Shown piece by piece: positions 1 through 13,056 of a stretch of 64,000 nt of DNA (within the stretch, counting starts at the first letter, position 1; each line of letters opens with the position of its first letter). Source of the DNA: Blastomyces gilchristii SLH14081 (lineage: Eukaryota > Ascomycota > Eurotiomycetes > Onygenales > Ajellomycetaceae); contig NW_003101677.1 of assembly GCF_000003855.2 (NCBI RefSeq), positions 1,285,506 to 1,349,505 of the forward strand. The letters run 5' to 3'. Below the pieces are notes generated by a model that was not told the DNA's origin, searched no databases, and saw only the letters and a list, made by a program, of their open reading frames with translations. The position numbers and the translations under genes were made by a program.

Positions 1-26
1 TTATATACTTATAAATGAGTTTCTAT

Positions 27-1340
27 GTATAGAACTTATTAAAAGGCATCATAACTCTTCTCTAATAGATCATTTTATAGATACTAGAACTTATGAGTTG
101 TTTACAAGAAAATACTTCTGACTGAAGATATAAGAACTTGTGAAGAAGATAGTGAATTCTTATACTGTTTATCAGAGTTCACAGATAGTATGATTCAGAT
201 TATATAAAGAACTTACTTCTCTACTTATTCTGCAGAAATCTTGAAAACAGTGAGAAATAGATACTCTTGTAAGCCTCTCTGAAAGCAAGGACATATATGA
301 TGCCTGCTTTGACAGTGTACTAATAATAGTGAATTACTTTATCAAGATAGCACACTTTATACTCATCTGTAAGAACTTGAAGTTAAAGAATTTGACTCAT
401 ATTTTTATCAGTGATATAATCTGATTGCATGAATTGTCTGTGAACATTGTCTCAGATAGAGAATCAATCTTCATAGAAGAGTTCTGATCTGATCTGATAA
501 CTATACTAAAGATCTTATAAGATCTAAGCATGACTTTTCATTAACAGACAGATGATCAGATAGAATATCTGATAAGTATATTGAAATAGTATCTGCAGTG
601 CTTTGTTAATTACAATCAGAATAACTGAGTGTATTAATTATCACTTACAGAGTTTATATATAACAACTCAAAGTATATCAGTACAGATAAAACTCTCTTT
701 AAAATACTCACTGAGACTCATTTACAGATGATCTTGATGAACTCATGAGAGTACACTATAAAGTGTGATAATATCTGTGAATAAGCTGAGAGAATTCAGA
801 AGATCTGAGAGAAAGTCTGTAAATTCTTAAGAAAGACTCAAGAGTATTAGAAGAGATACTATGACTTCAAGTATATTATAAAAAGTTTCAAGAAAGATGA
901 TAGAGTCTGACTGATTCTAGAAAACATCATTATATGAAGATCTAGTAAGAAGCTAAATCTCTTATAAATAGAATCTTATAAGATTATGAAGAAAGTTAGT
1001 TTACAGTTTTATAGATTAAAACTGTCATTTGAGTTGTAAATATATAATATTTTTCATATCTCTTTACTCTGTGAATATAAGAAATTCTCAGAAGAGAACT
1101 CTGTAACTCATTACTCTGTTTACAAAACACTAGAGAGTGAAAGAGAATATCAGATTAAAGAGATTATTAACTTAGAGAAGTAAGATTACAAGCTCTGATT
1201 CAAGATTCAGTGATAAGAGTATTCTGACAAGATGAATAAGTTCACTTAAGAATTATTCAGATAGATAAGATATCTGTAGAAGTTAAGATATAACTTTTAT
1301 ACTATAAATTCTGATAAGTTAGAATAATATAATCTTTACT
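27..1340 (+). pseudogene. Gypsy C integrase and chromodomain, degraded
   Basis: The frame starting near 27 reads as a chromovirus integrase with stops. First comes the H2C2 zinc domain (RHHNSSLIDHF, with the Cys pair mutated to Tyr). Next is the central core (FDSVLIIVNYF, then IVSDRESIFIEEF and a QTDDQIEY block where the family has QTDGQ-E). The IN C-terminal region follows. At about 1130-1320 a chromodomain-like stretch appears (EREYQIKEII followed by acidic and aromatic positions). Chromodomains target integration to heterochromatin marks in this family. Stops are TGA, TAA and TAG at conserved Trp, Arg or Gln positions, so the gene is dead. Confidence 0.8.
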
Positions 1341-1559
1341 AAGAATCTGATTGTGATAAAGATATTAACACTGTTATTTATAATCTCTAGTCTATAAGAT
1401 AATGAGTTTCTACTGAGATGAACAGTCTGCAGTGTATGTAAGAAAAGAAGAAATTATACTCTTATTAAAGTTAAAAAATAAGAAATAAAAACAGAACTGT
1501 GAACACAACTTAGAGATCAATAAAGAAAAAATAAAGAAAACTTAAATTCACATTCTTAA

Positions 1560-2340
1560 TATCTATAATACTTAATTCTCTCATAACTATCAATTTCTCT
1601 CTTTAAAGAAGTAGAGAGTATCATATCTATGATACAGACAATTATTACATTTGATATGAAGACTGTCAGAAATGTACAGACTTCAGAGAAGCTGAATATC
1701 AGAGTATGTGTAATTATAGCAGAGTCTTGAGAGCTGGCTGTCTGTGTATATAATTAGATATTTCTTATGAAGCTGTGTTCACTCTCTCAGTTATACTGAA
1801 GTATTCAGTCTGAAAATAATTGAGATGTGAAGAGAAAGCTCATCTGTTCAGATCAACTCTTATTACAAATTCATAACATTTACATTATCTTGATTACTCA
1901 GATTTTATAAGTATCTGAGAACTTATCTTTCATTGATAATGAGATTGCAGAAATGCACTGCAGTGTGAGAATCATTGATAGAAAACCTAGACATATTTAC
2001 ATATGTCTGATCAGAGATTGTGCAGACAGAGAGAGAGTGATCATAGACTTACAGAGCTGTAGAAGACACTGATAACATCAGAAGCTTTGTAAGAACTGTT
2101 AACTGAGATCTGTAAGAAATTACTTATAAGAAGACTTACAGTAAAGAGAGAAACTGCACTGCTTAAAGTCAGAGACTGATCTGAAGAAGGTATGAGATTG
2201 ACTGCTGATCTGAAGATCAGGTGTGATGATAAGACTGAGAAGAATAAAGATGCTATTATAAGCAGTGATACTTCTGCTTCATCAGCTGATAAAAAGTGAT
2301 CAGAGAAGTTACAGAGATATTTATAAGAAGCTCAGTGATA
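1560..2340 (+). pseudogene. Post-pol Cys-rich/coiled-coil remnant of Gypsy C
   Basis: Downstream of the chromodomain, one frame near 1650-1745 gives a Cys-spaced segment (CQKCTDF, later a second Cys cluster ending GCLC). A frame at about 2080-2310 gives charged, helix-forming sequence (LLIRRLTVKRETALLKVRD, later SSDTSASSADKK). This looks like a broken ORF with a Cys cluster followed by a coiled coil. I cannot name a family. It could instead be non-coding 3' sequence that reads open by chance. Confidence 0.35.
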
Positions 2341-2847
2341 ATTAAATATTATTTATAAAGATGTTGAAATTAAAAAATTTTTATTCTTAGAAAGTTCTTG
2401 AATTAATATATAGATATTGTCAGAAACACTCTCTCTCTATCATCTAAGTAGAAACACTTCACAGATGAATAAGAATACTCACAGTTTATAAGAATGAAAG
2501 CTGTTACAGAAAAAGAAAAAAGAAGATGAGATTCTACAGACAGATCTGAGATATTTATACTACTTTAGAGAGATTTACTTACACTGTGAGTGATTCTGCA
2601 GAACAGTCAGATCACTTTAATAAATAAAAGTAATTGTGAATTACAGATCTGAATCTTTTTATATGACTATAAAGAGTGATTGCAGACTGTGAATATCTTG
2701 ATTCTACAATTCTATAGAGTTGATAAAAGAATGAAAAATTCCTTACAATTCTACAGTGTTAAAAAACAATGATTTATGAGAATGAGTGAAAGATTAACTT
2801 ATAAATACTTCTCTTTAATAAGAATGATCTCATAGAGAGTGATTCAT

Positions 2848-3423
2848 CTGTGAGATGAATCTAGGTAATAATCACACAAGAATCTTATGAAAATAATTAA
2901 GAGTTAACTGAAACTCTTCTATATAAAAGATATGAGATGAATCTATGTGATAGTCAGAGAAGAATCTGTAGATTATAAAGAATCTTATAAAATAAGAAAC
3001 TGAGTGACAGACTCTTTTTTCTTTATAGTAATAAGAGATTTTTCCTCACTGAGATTTTTTATAGATGTGAAGAATTTTTAGTGAGTATCACTGCAGTGCT
3101 GAGCTGATTCTATGAAGTCACTCAGTGAAAGACTTTGCAGACAAAGTCTTAGAGAGGGAAGAATATATAAGAAATCTTACTTCTTGTGAATTCTTTATCT
3201 CTATTTCTATCTCTCATGTAATCAATAGAGCTAGCGGCCCTTGACTACACATAACTATATAGACTGAAGTTCGCGAATACTATTCATAACTCAGCTTGAA
3301 TGCTATTATACATTTGATCTCTACATTTTATCTTTCTACTGTGAATACTTCTAGTAGTTAACAGTACATATCACGCCAAGCTGCAAACACCTGAATAATC
3401 ACCTGCGAGCACTTATTCTTACA
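2848..3423 (+). repeat. Gypsy C 3' LTR (left edge uncertain)
   Basis: The right edge at 3423 (ends TTACA) is firm because Gypsy B gag resumes next. The left edge is a guess, at a TGTGAGATGAATC motif. A GAGATGAATCTA motif is repeated at about 2852 and 2935, suggesting a short internal duplication. Positions 3228-3423 keep CpG sites (GCTAGCGGCCC, TTCGCGAA, CACGCC), unlike the mutated body, as expected for an outer element end. The partner LTR is off-window. Confidence 0.4.
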
Positions 3424-4060
3424 TTGAGTGTACTGATACTGCAATAACTTGAGAAGAATTCAAGAACTTTCTACTGAATCAAATTGAAGATTACTGCAAT
3501 CACAGCTTCACAGCAGTTTAGCAGTTTAACTCATTATATTAATGAGATAATGAGAATTCTTTCAATTTCAATACAAGATTTGAAGAATATTGAGAGAAAT
3601 TGACTGATGATTTGAATCAATTAAAGATACAGCTTTATCTTATGAAGTTAACTCACAGAATATGAATAATAATATCACAGTATCAGAGTTTATTGATTAA
3701 TTATACTGAGCTTGTTAACCTGGCTTTCTGAATCTATTTAAATAATTAATTCTCTGAGAAAAAGATTAATAAGATCTCTTCTAAGTAATTAATAATGAGA
3801 TCTAAATGATGCTATGACAGCTTCAGTACAGAGAAAGTAAAGAAGAATTTCAAGTATTCTGATTCTTCACTCACTGTAAAGAAATATTAAAAAAGATTTG
3901 ATAAAGATTTCTGTTTTAAGTGCAGAGCTAATGATCACTATATCAGTGATTATAAGAAGCTGAAGAAGAGAAGAAACTAAGAAGATATCTTCTTAAAGTT
4001 GACTTCTCTTCTGATAAATGTATCTGTGAAAGATAAAGAAGAGAAGAAATGAAGAATAAA
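3424..4060 (+). pseudogene. Gypsy B-4 gag (partial, degraded)
   Basis: The C-terminal part of a Gypsy Gag: capsid-like sequence followed at about 3909-3956 by a zinc-knuckle remnant (FKCRANDHYISDYK, where the last Cys of CX2CX4HX4C has become Tyr), then a basic KKLKKRRN tail. Gag coats the RNA in virus-like particles. The intact equivalent order is seen in B-1 and B-2. It carries stops and is truncated at the 5' side by the Gypsy C insertion. Confidence 0.7.
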
Positions 4061-4166
4061 TAATTCTCATTTCGTCCAGTTCATATTACAATCACAAGGG
4101 ATACTCTGAAAAAGAAATATTAGTGAGACATCTACCCCACTCCAGGAAAAAAATTAACTTCATATT

Positions 4167-4266
4167 NNNNNNNNNNNNNNNNNNNNNNNNNNNNNNNNNN
4201 NNNNNNNNNNNNNNNNNNNNNNNNNNNNNNNNNNNNNNNNNNNNNNNNNNNNNNNNNNNNNNNNNN
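4167..4266. other. Assembly gap of 100 N
   Basis: Exactly 100 Ns inside the Gypsy B-4 protease region. B-1 suggests that only a short stretch is missing, so this is a scaffold placeholder of arbitrary length. The 90 bases to its left (CTACCCCACTCCAGG and similar) are unusually rich in unmutated CC. Confidence 0.95.
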
Positions 4267-7200
4267 ATTCAAGTGAAGTGTGTGATCACAGACTTAGAAG
4301 AAATCTCTAAGAAGAGCAGTCTGCTTCTTCATGCAGTCAATATCATAGATGAGAATATTATTTTAGATCTTCTATAATTAAGAGAAAACAATTCTCTCAT
4401 TGACTGAGTCACTCAGATGTCATGATACTGTCTTACTAATGAAGAGACAGTGATAGAGAAATCTGAAGAGTTTCATCAGAAGAATCTTAAGAAAAAGATA
4501 GAGTTGATATACTGTGTAGCAGATAACTGAGACTTAAAGACAGATGAAAAAGTCATCACTCTTGCTATAAGATTAGCAGCAGTATTCATTATTAAAGATG
4601 AATATACATAACATCTCTTTACAGATTATAAGAATGTCTTTTTAAAAAGAGAAGCAGTGAAGTTTTCTAATATTAAGATATAATATAAGATTTATCTTGA
4701 AGACAGTGTAATAGTATTGTATGAGCTTCTTTACAACTTATCTATAAAGAAATTGAATATTCTGTGCAAATATCTTGAAGAAGTGTAATCAAAGAACTGA
4801 ATATACTTATCAAAGAGTTCAGCAGAGACATCTATACTCTTTGTGTCTAAGAAAGATAATAGGCTACATATATGTGTAGACTACAGAGGTCTTAATAAGG
4901 TGATAGTTAAGAATTACTATTTATTACTGTTAATTAATGAGATGATTGATTGATTATCTGAAGCAAAGATGTTCACAAAGATTGATATACAGAATATCTA
5001 TCATAGAATCAGAGTTAATAAAGATAACATTTAAAAAACAGCTTTTTGTATCAAGTACAGTAATTTTGACTATCTTGTTTTATCTTTTGATCTTTGTAAT
5101 GCTTCAGCCATCTTTCAGATCTATATAAATAAGACACTGCAGAGCCTTGTTGATGTCTTCTGCATAGTATATCTAGACAACATTCTAATCTTCTTGAAAA
5201 CAGAGAAAGAACATGATACTCATATTCAAGAAGTGTTAAGTCACTTGAGACAGTATTAACTCTATATAAATACTGAAAAATGCTCATTCTACATGCAGGA
5301 GATTGATTTCTTAAGTTATATTATTAAGATGCATAGCATTTCAATGAACAGAAGTCAGATCTCTGTCATTGAGAACTGACTGACACTGCAGATATACTGT
5401 GAGATGCAGATATTTCTAGAATTTATGAATTTCTACAGATGATTCATCTATGCATATTCACAGATTACTGTCTCTCTTACAGATCTGTTAAAGAGAAGTG
5501 TAAAAGACAGAAAAATGAAACTGTTTACTCTCACTCAAGACACTGTGCAGATGTTTACAGAATTGAAACAAGCTTTTACAGATATTATAATACTGAATCA
5601 CTTTAACTTCAACTTACTCAGTCAGTGTGAGACTGATATATCTGAGAATGAGATCTGTGAAATCTTTTCACAGTTGACACTGAAGATCTTTCAATATTGA
5701 AAGAATCAGAGAATAATCATCTCTGAGAATACAGACAATGAAATGTCTGTGAGAGAAGACTTTTTCACAGAGTCTATAAGACACTGTGAATAAAGATCAG
5801 TGATCTTCTTCTTCAAGAAGTTATTACTTACACAGAGAAGGTATAATACTTATAATTAAGAGATGTTAGTAATTGTCAAATTCTTTAAGATCTGACAATA
5901 TTATCTTCAGAGTAGTAAGTACTCAGTGTAAGTTCTCACTGATTATGCAAATCCGTGTTACTTCTTGATAATAAAGAGCTTGACAGAATATTAAGTCAGG
6001 TGAGTAGAGCTGCTTTTGAAGTATGATTTCTATATCTGATACTGTTCAGATCAGCTTAATCTTATCAATATATTATTTAGACAGTCTGATTATAATATTG
6101 TTAATGCAGAGAAGAATTCTATAAAAGAATCTCTGTTATTACTGCAGAAGAAGCTGACTGTAGAGAGTTGAAGTTCTCTGAAGCTGAGAAACAGTGTCAG
6201 TAAGACAGCTGTGTGACTCAGTATAGAAGATGAAAGAAAACTCAGGTTTCTGCAGAGAACTGATACTGAAGATCATGAGCTTCTTGTATTATATCTTACA
6301 ATTATTGAATTGATAAAGAATAAAACAGTCTATAATCTTTCAATCTGACTACTTTTAAAATTCATTGATAAGTTATAGAAGAAGGACATCTCTACTGCAG
6401 CTTAAATTCAGAAGTTGAAGAAGAAAGAATCTGATTTGAACTTAAAAGAGACAGACTCTGAGTGAGACAGTGTCACTAAGAAATCAAGTCACTGATAACT
6501 AGAAGAATGTGAACTTCTACTGCTGAATGAATCAGTCTTCATCTCTTATAGCAGGACAGTGCATCAGAAGTTATTGAGAATTCATTATAATAATTCTCAT
6601 ACAGAATACTTTGAGTTAGAGAAGACTGAGAAGCTTCTAAAATATAAATATATTTAAGACAAGCTCTGAGCAGATGTCAAAGAGTATATTAAGACTTATA
6701 ATATCTGTTAAAGAATAAAGATTCTGCAGTATAAGTAATACAGCAAGTTAATATCACTGTCTATTTCAAAGAACTCATGATAGAATCTATTAATGAATTT
6801 CATAGTTGATCTGTCAAAGTCAATAAGAGTTAAAGAATATAACTCAATTTTAGTCATTATTGATCATTTCATAAAGATAGTCAAATATATCTCTATTTAT
6901 AAAAAGGTTAAAGCCTCTGAATTAACTGATCTATTTTTAAATATCATCATTTGTAATCATAGTACTCTGAAATTATTAATAATAGATCAAGAATTTCTCT
7001 TCATCAGTAAATACTGATTGGCTTTTTACTATCATCTTATAATAAGATGTCTTCTCAGTACTGCATTTCATCTGCAGACAGATAATCAGACTGAATATCA
7101 GAATCAGACACTAGAACAGCATCTTTGAGTATTCTATTCATATTATTAGAATAATTGACTCGAACATCTTCTGATCACTGAATTCATATATAATAATGCA

Positions 7201-7627
7201 AAGAATGCAATCTTAAAGATATCTTCTTTCTATACTTATTATAAATATAATTCTTTGTTACTCAGTGACATTGCAGAGAATGTTTCAAAGAAGGAAATAG
7301 ACAGTTAGAATATTGAATAGATACAGAGAACAGAGTATCTCTCAGTGTTAGAAGTAAAAGCAAGATTGAAACTTTTGAATAAAATTCATGAGAAGATAGT
7401 GAAAAGCATTCATTACATTCAGAAGCAGGAGATGAAATACTATAATTAAAAACATCTTTCAATGAAGTTCTTAATAGAGAATCAAGTACTACTTTCAGCA
7501 AAGAATATCAAGATAACAAGATTATATAAGAAGCTCAGTGAGCAGTGACTAGAACCTTTCTCAGTAACAAGAGTAATAAATAAGCAGATATATGAGTTGA
7601 AATTATTCATAGAATTGAAATCAATTC
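4267..7627 (+). pseudogene. Gypsy B-4 pol: protease end, RT, RNase H, integrase
   Basis: One frame runs from 4267 to 7627 with point-mutation stops but no net frameshift. The RT palm reads KNYY...MIDxLSEAKMF, then FTKIDIQNIYHRIRV. The active site at 5170-5193 is YLDNILIF (family YxDD, second Asp to Asn). RNase H follows at about 5770-6080, then the integrase zinc domain (HQKLLRIHYNNSH) and core with FIVDLSKSIRVKEY at about 6793 and QTDNQTEYQNQTLEQH near 7080. Gypsy A-1 splits the gene at codon 1121 of this segment, and it resumes in frame at 19313. Confidence 0.85.
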
Positions 7628-7941
7628 TGTAAGAGGCCTACGCCGAATAGATCGGTATAATATTGATAGGTCTTATATAACAAAGAGAAAAACATTAGAG
7701 AAGGAAAGAAAGAGAAAGTGTGAGAATTGACAATTGAAGTGAATATTTATACATGTATGTGATAATGTATGCAGTGGTGCTTCAGGGTGAAAGAATATAC
7801 ACATGTTCATAGCAGCCGAGGATCGGTGATTGAAATATACATGTTTGTGATGACTGAGGATCAGTGATCGGGAATGGGGCAGTAGAAATCTATGAAGTGT
7901 ATGAAATAGTCTATATAATTGATCAGGTGCAGCTCATCACA
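7628..7941 (-). repeat. Gypsy A-1 3' LTR
   Basis: 314 bp, TGTAAG to ATCACA on the plus strand. It pairs with the LTR beginning at 13057. The outer end (7628-7660) keeps CpG sites (CTACGCCG, GATCGG) that are mutated in the inner LTR copy. A purine-rich tract on the minus strand (AAAAGAGGGAG, just right of 7941) is a plausible polypurine tract. Confidence 0.92.
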
Positions 7942-10900
7942 TTAACTCCCTCTTTTCAGAAGCAGTTCTCATCAGTCAAGAGCTGCTGTTTTGAATAATG
8001 TGAAACTTGAAGTTCAGATTGATTGATCATAGCTGACTCATTTCACAAGATATTGTTGACTGCAGCTGTGTGATCTCTTATCAAGAATATCTTCAATCTC
8101 TCACTCAAGCTCATTATCTTCTTCTATGATCTCTGGTGATTGTCAGTCAGAGATTAGTTGAGAAGAAAACAGGTCAGTGACAGCATGACAGAGCAAGCTT
8201 GTGTGAAAGATATCATGAATTTCTGATGATGTGTTAAGACAGTAGTTGTGGCTATCTAGAACTTCTATCACTTTATACTTGATATGACAGTAATCTAGTG
8301 TATGAGATAAACATGTGATTTGTATATTCTTAAGATTCAATCATACTAGATCTTCTATCTTATATTGTTTGATGAGATCTTGATAAACATTGATTTAATT
8401 CTCTTGATCTTGTTTTACAGTTGTCATGAAGGCCTCTGCTCAATCACAGACATCTCAGAGTTTCATTATTATATTATCAGTAATCTGAATTGAACTGCAG
8501 AGGTCTGATGTGAACTGTGTGATCTCTGGAAGATTCAATATCTTCATGTGATAATCATGTGTAAGAAAGAATGAGTGTATATCTGTTGAAACAGTATCTT
8601 GTTCATTGATAGTGATCTCTGCATGTAGAAGCAGGTCATGCTAATCATCTTATGAGTGATTATAGAACTTATAGAAATAGTTGTTTACAGTCTGAATTAT
8701 TCATTCTGATGCACTATCAGTCTTGAGATGATAGATAGTTGACAGACAGTGTGTAATCTTGAGAACTTGACAGATTCTTGTTCAGAGAGCACTCATGAAT
8801 TGACAGTCTTAATTCAATACTATAGATCTCAGTAATTCATGTATCTGATAGAACAGACTTCTTAGAAAAGCTTCAGTGACTTGTTCAGTATTCATCTTAT
8901 TACAGAGTTTCAATATAACACTCTTACTCAATCAGTTCATAATGATCAGAATGTTTCTACAGCTCTTACTCTCAGAGAGATTAATAGTGAAGTCAATTAT
9001 CACATCTTATCAGATTCTATCAAGAATATTAAGCAGTTTCAGCAGGCCTTTTCTACAGTTCTTTCATAAGATGATGAAGAAATAACAGTTATAGTTTCAG
9101 ACAAAATATCTGATGCTGTTTAATATCTCAGATCAGTAGAACTTCTGAGAGATTATTTAATACAGTTGTTCACAATCTGAATGATCAGTTATATGTGAAT
9201 CATGCATCTCTTGCATTATTCAAGTGTGTAAGAATTTAAAGTAGAGGACTCAACATCACTTATGAAATCATAGAGTATTATTATCATCAATTGAGTATTC
9301 TAAGATGTCAGTTCTTATATATAGTTCTAAGAGAAATCAGAATGCTTCTTGATATACTGCTTCAGTGAGTACTTGAAGAAGTTCATCAGTTTAGGCTGTT
9401 ACATATCATAATTCATTCAGTGTAGGTTCAGGAGAAGTCGAGATATCAGTGTCAGTATCAGTGTTAGTTCAGAGAGAGAATGTTCTAATTAAAGAAGTGT
9501 GTATAGTGTCATGAGTTGTTTCATCTTGATCAACTAGTATCTTCAAATTCAAGAGTCAGTGCTCTCAGTTCATTCAGTGAGTATCTGTTACATCAGATGA
9601 CATATCTTGCTCTTGTTGTGAGAAAGCATCTGCTATTGAGTTCTGACTGCCAGAACAGTAGTGTATTGTAAAATGAAAGTAGCTTAAGAACTCAGATCAT
9701 TGTATCTATTATTTAATGAGTTTACAGATAGTTGTAAAGTATTTGAGATACTTATAATCTATAACTATCTCAAATTTGAAGACACTTCAGAGTTCAGAGT
9801 TTCATTCTTCTAAACAGCATACAATTACAAGAAGTTTCTTGTCATAGATCTCATAATTGCATTCAGTGAGACTCAGTTTCTTAGATATGAAAACATATAA
9901 TTATAGAACATCTTTATTATCATATTATAATATCACTTCTTCTATTACATAGTCAGAGATATCAGCTTCAACAACTGTCTTACAATCAGAATTGAATATT
10001 ATTAGTAGAGAGATATTAATAAACATCTTCTTCATCTGTATAAATACAGCTTCAGTGTCTACTAATCATTGAAATGCTGTGTCTTTCTTAGTGAGTTCTG
10101 TAAGTGATCTTACAATATCTGAGAAGTTTTGTATAAATTACTGATAGAAGTTAGCAAATCTGATGAAGCTTCATATATCTTTCACAGTGCACAGAATCTC
10201 TCATTCAAGAATAGCAGAGATCTTCTCAGAATTCATTCAGATTTTCTTATCAGCTTCTATGATGAAATCTAAGTATTTAGTACTCTTGACTTTGAAATCA
10301 CACTTGTCAATATTAATTAATAGTCTCACTTCTTGTAGTTATTGTAATACTCTTTACACATACTCTTGATATTTCTTTCTGAATTCATCAGTGAAGATGA
10401 GAATGTCATCTAGATAAGCAGATATAAATTCATCAAGAAAGTCTCACAGTGCTCAGTTAATATACTTCTGAAATGTACTGAGAGCATTGATCAGTTCAAA
10501 GAGTGTGACTACTTATTCAAAGAGATTATATTATGTTCAAAATACTGTAAGTCACTCATCTTCTTCAGTGATGTGAATCTTATGAAACACAGTGAAAATA
10601 TCTAACTTTATAAATTATTAAGCTTATTCAATGTAAGCTAGAGTTTCATTAATAGAAGATAAAGAATAATGATCTTTCTTTATTAATCTATTCAATTCTT
10701 GATAATTCACACAGAACTGAAGTCCTCTATCTGATTTCTTTGCAAAGAGAATAGAAGCTGCAGTAGAAGAGTTACTAATGTGTATGAATTCTTTATTCAA
10801 CAGATCATTGAGTGTCTTTCAAAGAAGAAGAAGTTCATCTCAGAACATGTTATAAAGAGAGCTTTATAGCAGTTCAGAGTTCTTATCATTCTTTTTCTCT

Positions 10901-11200
10901 AACTTGATACTGTGATTCACTTCAGAACCTTGTAAGAGAGATATATTTATAATATTATCTTGTCAGAAGACATCTAGATATTCATGATATTATTGAAAGA
11001 GTTTTATATGAGAATCTGATGTTATAACACAGAATAACTTTTCTAGAGCCTTTTTAATATTGATCAGACTGACAGAATAGATTGATATATAATTCTGCTA
11101 TCAGTGAACTTGTCAGTGATTTTAATAATGACTTCTTTTTCAGAGTATTTTATAAGTGTTGGCAGAGATCTGTGTAAGATTCATAGTCTTGTGAATATCA
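7942..11200 (-). pseudogene. Gypsy A-1 pol: RT, RNase H, integrase
   Basis: Read on the minus strand. The RT active site YLDDILIF is intact at 10393-10416, followed by thumb and RNase H ([20 protein letters not shown], near 9800). A long integrase lies at about 8100-9250 (SKSCRNILIIMN, SALWTRICQVLKI, LKTDSASEWIIQ where DGA became DSA). The integrase C-terminal barrel is at 8143-8340 (LDSHNYCLNTSSEIHDIFHT). A chromodomain may follow toward 7945 but is too eroded to call. Many stops are present. Confidence 0.8.
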
Positions 11201-13000
11201 TCTTCATAGATTCTGTCATTATTAAAGAATATCAAGCTTCTGTTTTAAGCATTCAGTAAGATACCTTGTTCAGATAGATAGATAAGTTCTAACATAAGAT
11301 TATAATTGAGATTATTAACTTCATATACATAGACATCTTCATATTGATATTCTTTCATATCTATATTTAGTTTCATTATATAACAGATACAAACATTCTT
11401 CAGATCATTAAATTCTGCAAGAAGTCAGAGTTTTGATAAAGAGATACACTGAAGATTATAACATCTTATGACTGAAGATTTTATCATTGCATAGTGGCAT
11501 AGACCGCTGTCTATCATAGCTTTCATATTATACATGTTATCAATTATGGTAGATACAAGAATCATATTTATTACTATTTTCTCTTCAAATCATTGTTATC
11601 TAACCTCTTCAAGCTTCTGTTTGTGAATTTGAATAGAAGCTAATCTTTTCTCTGTTTCACTGAGACATTCTTATAGTTATTTTCTGAATCTTTCTTCACT
11701 GCAATGTGATTGATGTGAACAGATACTGATTCATCTTTTGAATGAGAAGACACTGATATTTCTCTTGATTGAGAAGATATATAGATTGATTAGCAGTTAA
11801 AAGCAATGTACTCTGATCAGTTATAGTTAATACACACTTCTTATTAACATCAATCAGTGACTTCTTCAGAAGTGATATCAGAAACTCAGAAGCCTGTTCA
11901 GATAATGAAGACTCTTGTTTATATATAGATATTCAAGTCTACTCAATTTATAGTATCTGCATCATTGTTATTCTTCAGCATAGATGTATGAGTCACTGAG
12001 ATATAATATCTTCTATCACTGTTCTGTATACTCTTGAGCTTGATAAGACAGTTATTCAATGTCTGAAGCTGTGTGCAGAAGTCTTCATAAGTCTGATCTT
12101 TATCTATACTTATAAGAATGTGTAAGAGTTTAAAAGTTAATGTCTTCTTAAGTATACTAATCTTCATTCAATTCTCTCAAGATTGATCTTCTGCTTCTAG
12201 AATTTTAATGTTGAAGTCAGAGATAAATGTTATAAGAGAAGTGTTTCTCTGTCAGATACTCTGTAATCAATTTAATACTTTCTATTGCATGGCAGTGTCT
12301 CAGAACAGAATATTAAGATATTTGATAATATTATCAGATATTTATAACACTGATTTACATACTTTCATTCATGAATGAAACTTCTGTTTTATGTGATTCT
12401 TCAATTGTTCATTGATATATCAATCTTGATTAATTAATAAACTGATAACATCTTCATCTACACTCAGTTTTATAAGCATTTCCATTCTTCATGATGAGTA
12501 GAGAGTGAGATCAGAAGTATTGAAATATGTGAGAGTATTTAAGTGTTCTTTTAGTGCTTTTATATTTAATTCTGTAGATATTGAAATTGTCTGAGTTTCT
12601 TGTTATAATAATTATTAAATCTCTTCATATTAGTATTGTTGAGTTGCATGCATATTAGCTATTTATTACTGTTGTAATTTCAACATTGCTTGAAGTCACT
12701 GTGATATTACTTCTATGCTTGCATTCAAGAGTTCTCTCATATTATTGTTAGATATAGTAATTGATTGTCAGATATATAATTATATAAATATCTCATACAT
12801 CTGAGTGTTAGAACTCTCAGATCTTTCACTGACATTCTCTTATAAGATCTTACTCTCTTCATAAGATCTTGTTACAGAGTTAGAGTGACTGATAAGTAAG
12901 CTTCTATCTGAGATCTCAGTATTCACTTTAACTGATTGTTTCTCTTTCTTATTTGTTGTTACATGTTCAGATATCTCTCAATGAATAATCATTTCTAATG
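11200..13000 (-). pseudogene. Gypsy A-1 gag and protease
   Basis: On the minus strand, gag comes first: capsid-like VYFNTSDLTLYSSWR and WYINKWLKNH at about 12300-12500, then KDQTYEDFCTQLQTLNNCL at 11943-12167. The retroviral-type aspartic protease follows, with its D-S-G active site visible at 11503-11517 (MIDSG). Gag forms the particle and the protease matures it. The frame is broken by stops, but an open stretch of 74 codons survives at 11943-12167. Confidence 0.75.
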
Positions 13001-13043
13001 AGAAGATAATGCATGAATAATCATTTCTAATAAGAAGACAATG

Positions 13044-13054
13044 AATGTTTTTCT
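13044..13054 (-). promoter_or_regulatory. Gypsy A-1 primer-binding site, self-priming type
   Basis: Minus strand AGAAAAACATT starts 2 nt after the 5' LTR. It is an exact reverse complement of AATGTTTTTCT in the LTR (minus strand, 7686-7696). The same site in the 5' LTR (13115-13125) reads AACATTTTTCT, both consistent with an ancestral AACGTTTTTCT. No tRNA-type TGG site is present. The 11-nt length and location match the self-priming used by Tf1 of fission yeast. Confidence 0.6.
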
Positions 13055-13056
13055 AG

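Larger units (their letters stand above)
1..3423 (+). mobile_element. Gypsy C chromovirus, 3' part only
   Basis: This is the 3' portion of a Ty3/Gypsy retrotransposon; its 5' LTR, gag, protease and RT lie left of the window. It enters in the integrase zinc-binding domain, continues through the DDE core and a chromodomain, then about 1.9 kb of further sequence including the 3' LTR. The right edge is set by Gypsy B gag, whose sequence (compare 26777 onward) resumes exactly at 3424 after the terminal ACA at 3423. The expected 5-bp TSD would be TTGAG (3424-3428); its partner is off-window. The element therefore inserted into Gypsy B copy 4. Confidence 0.8.
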
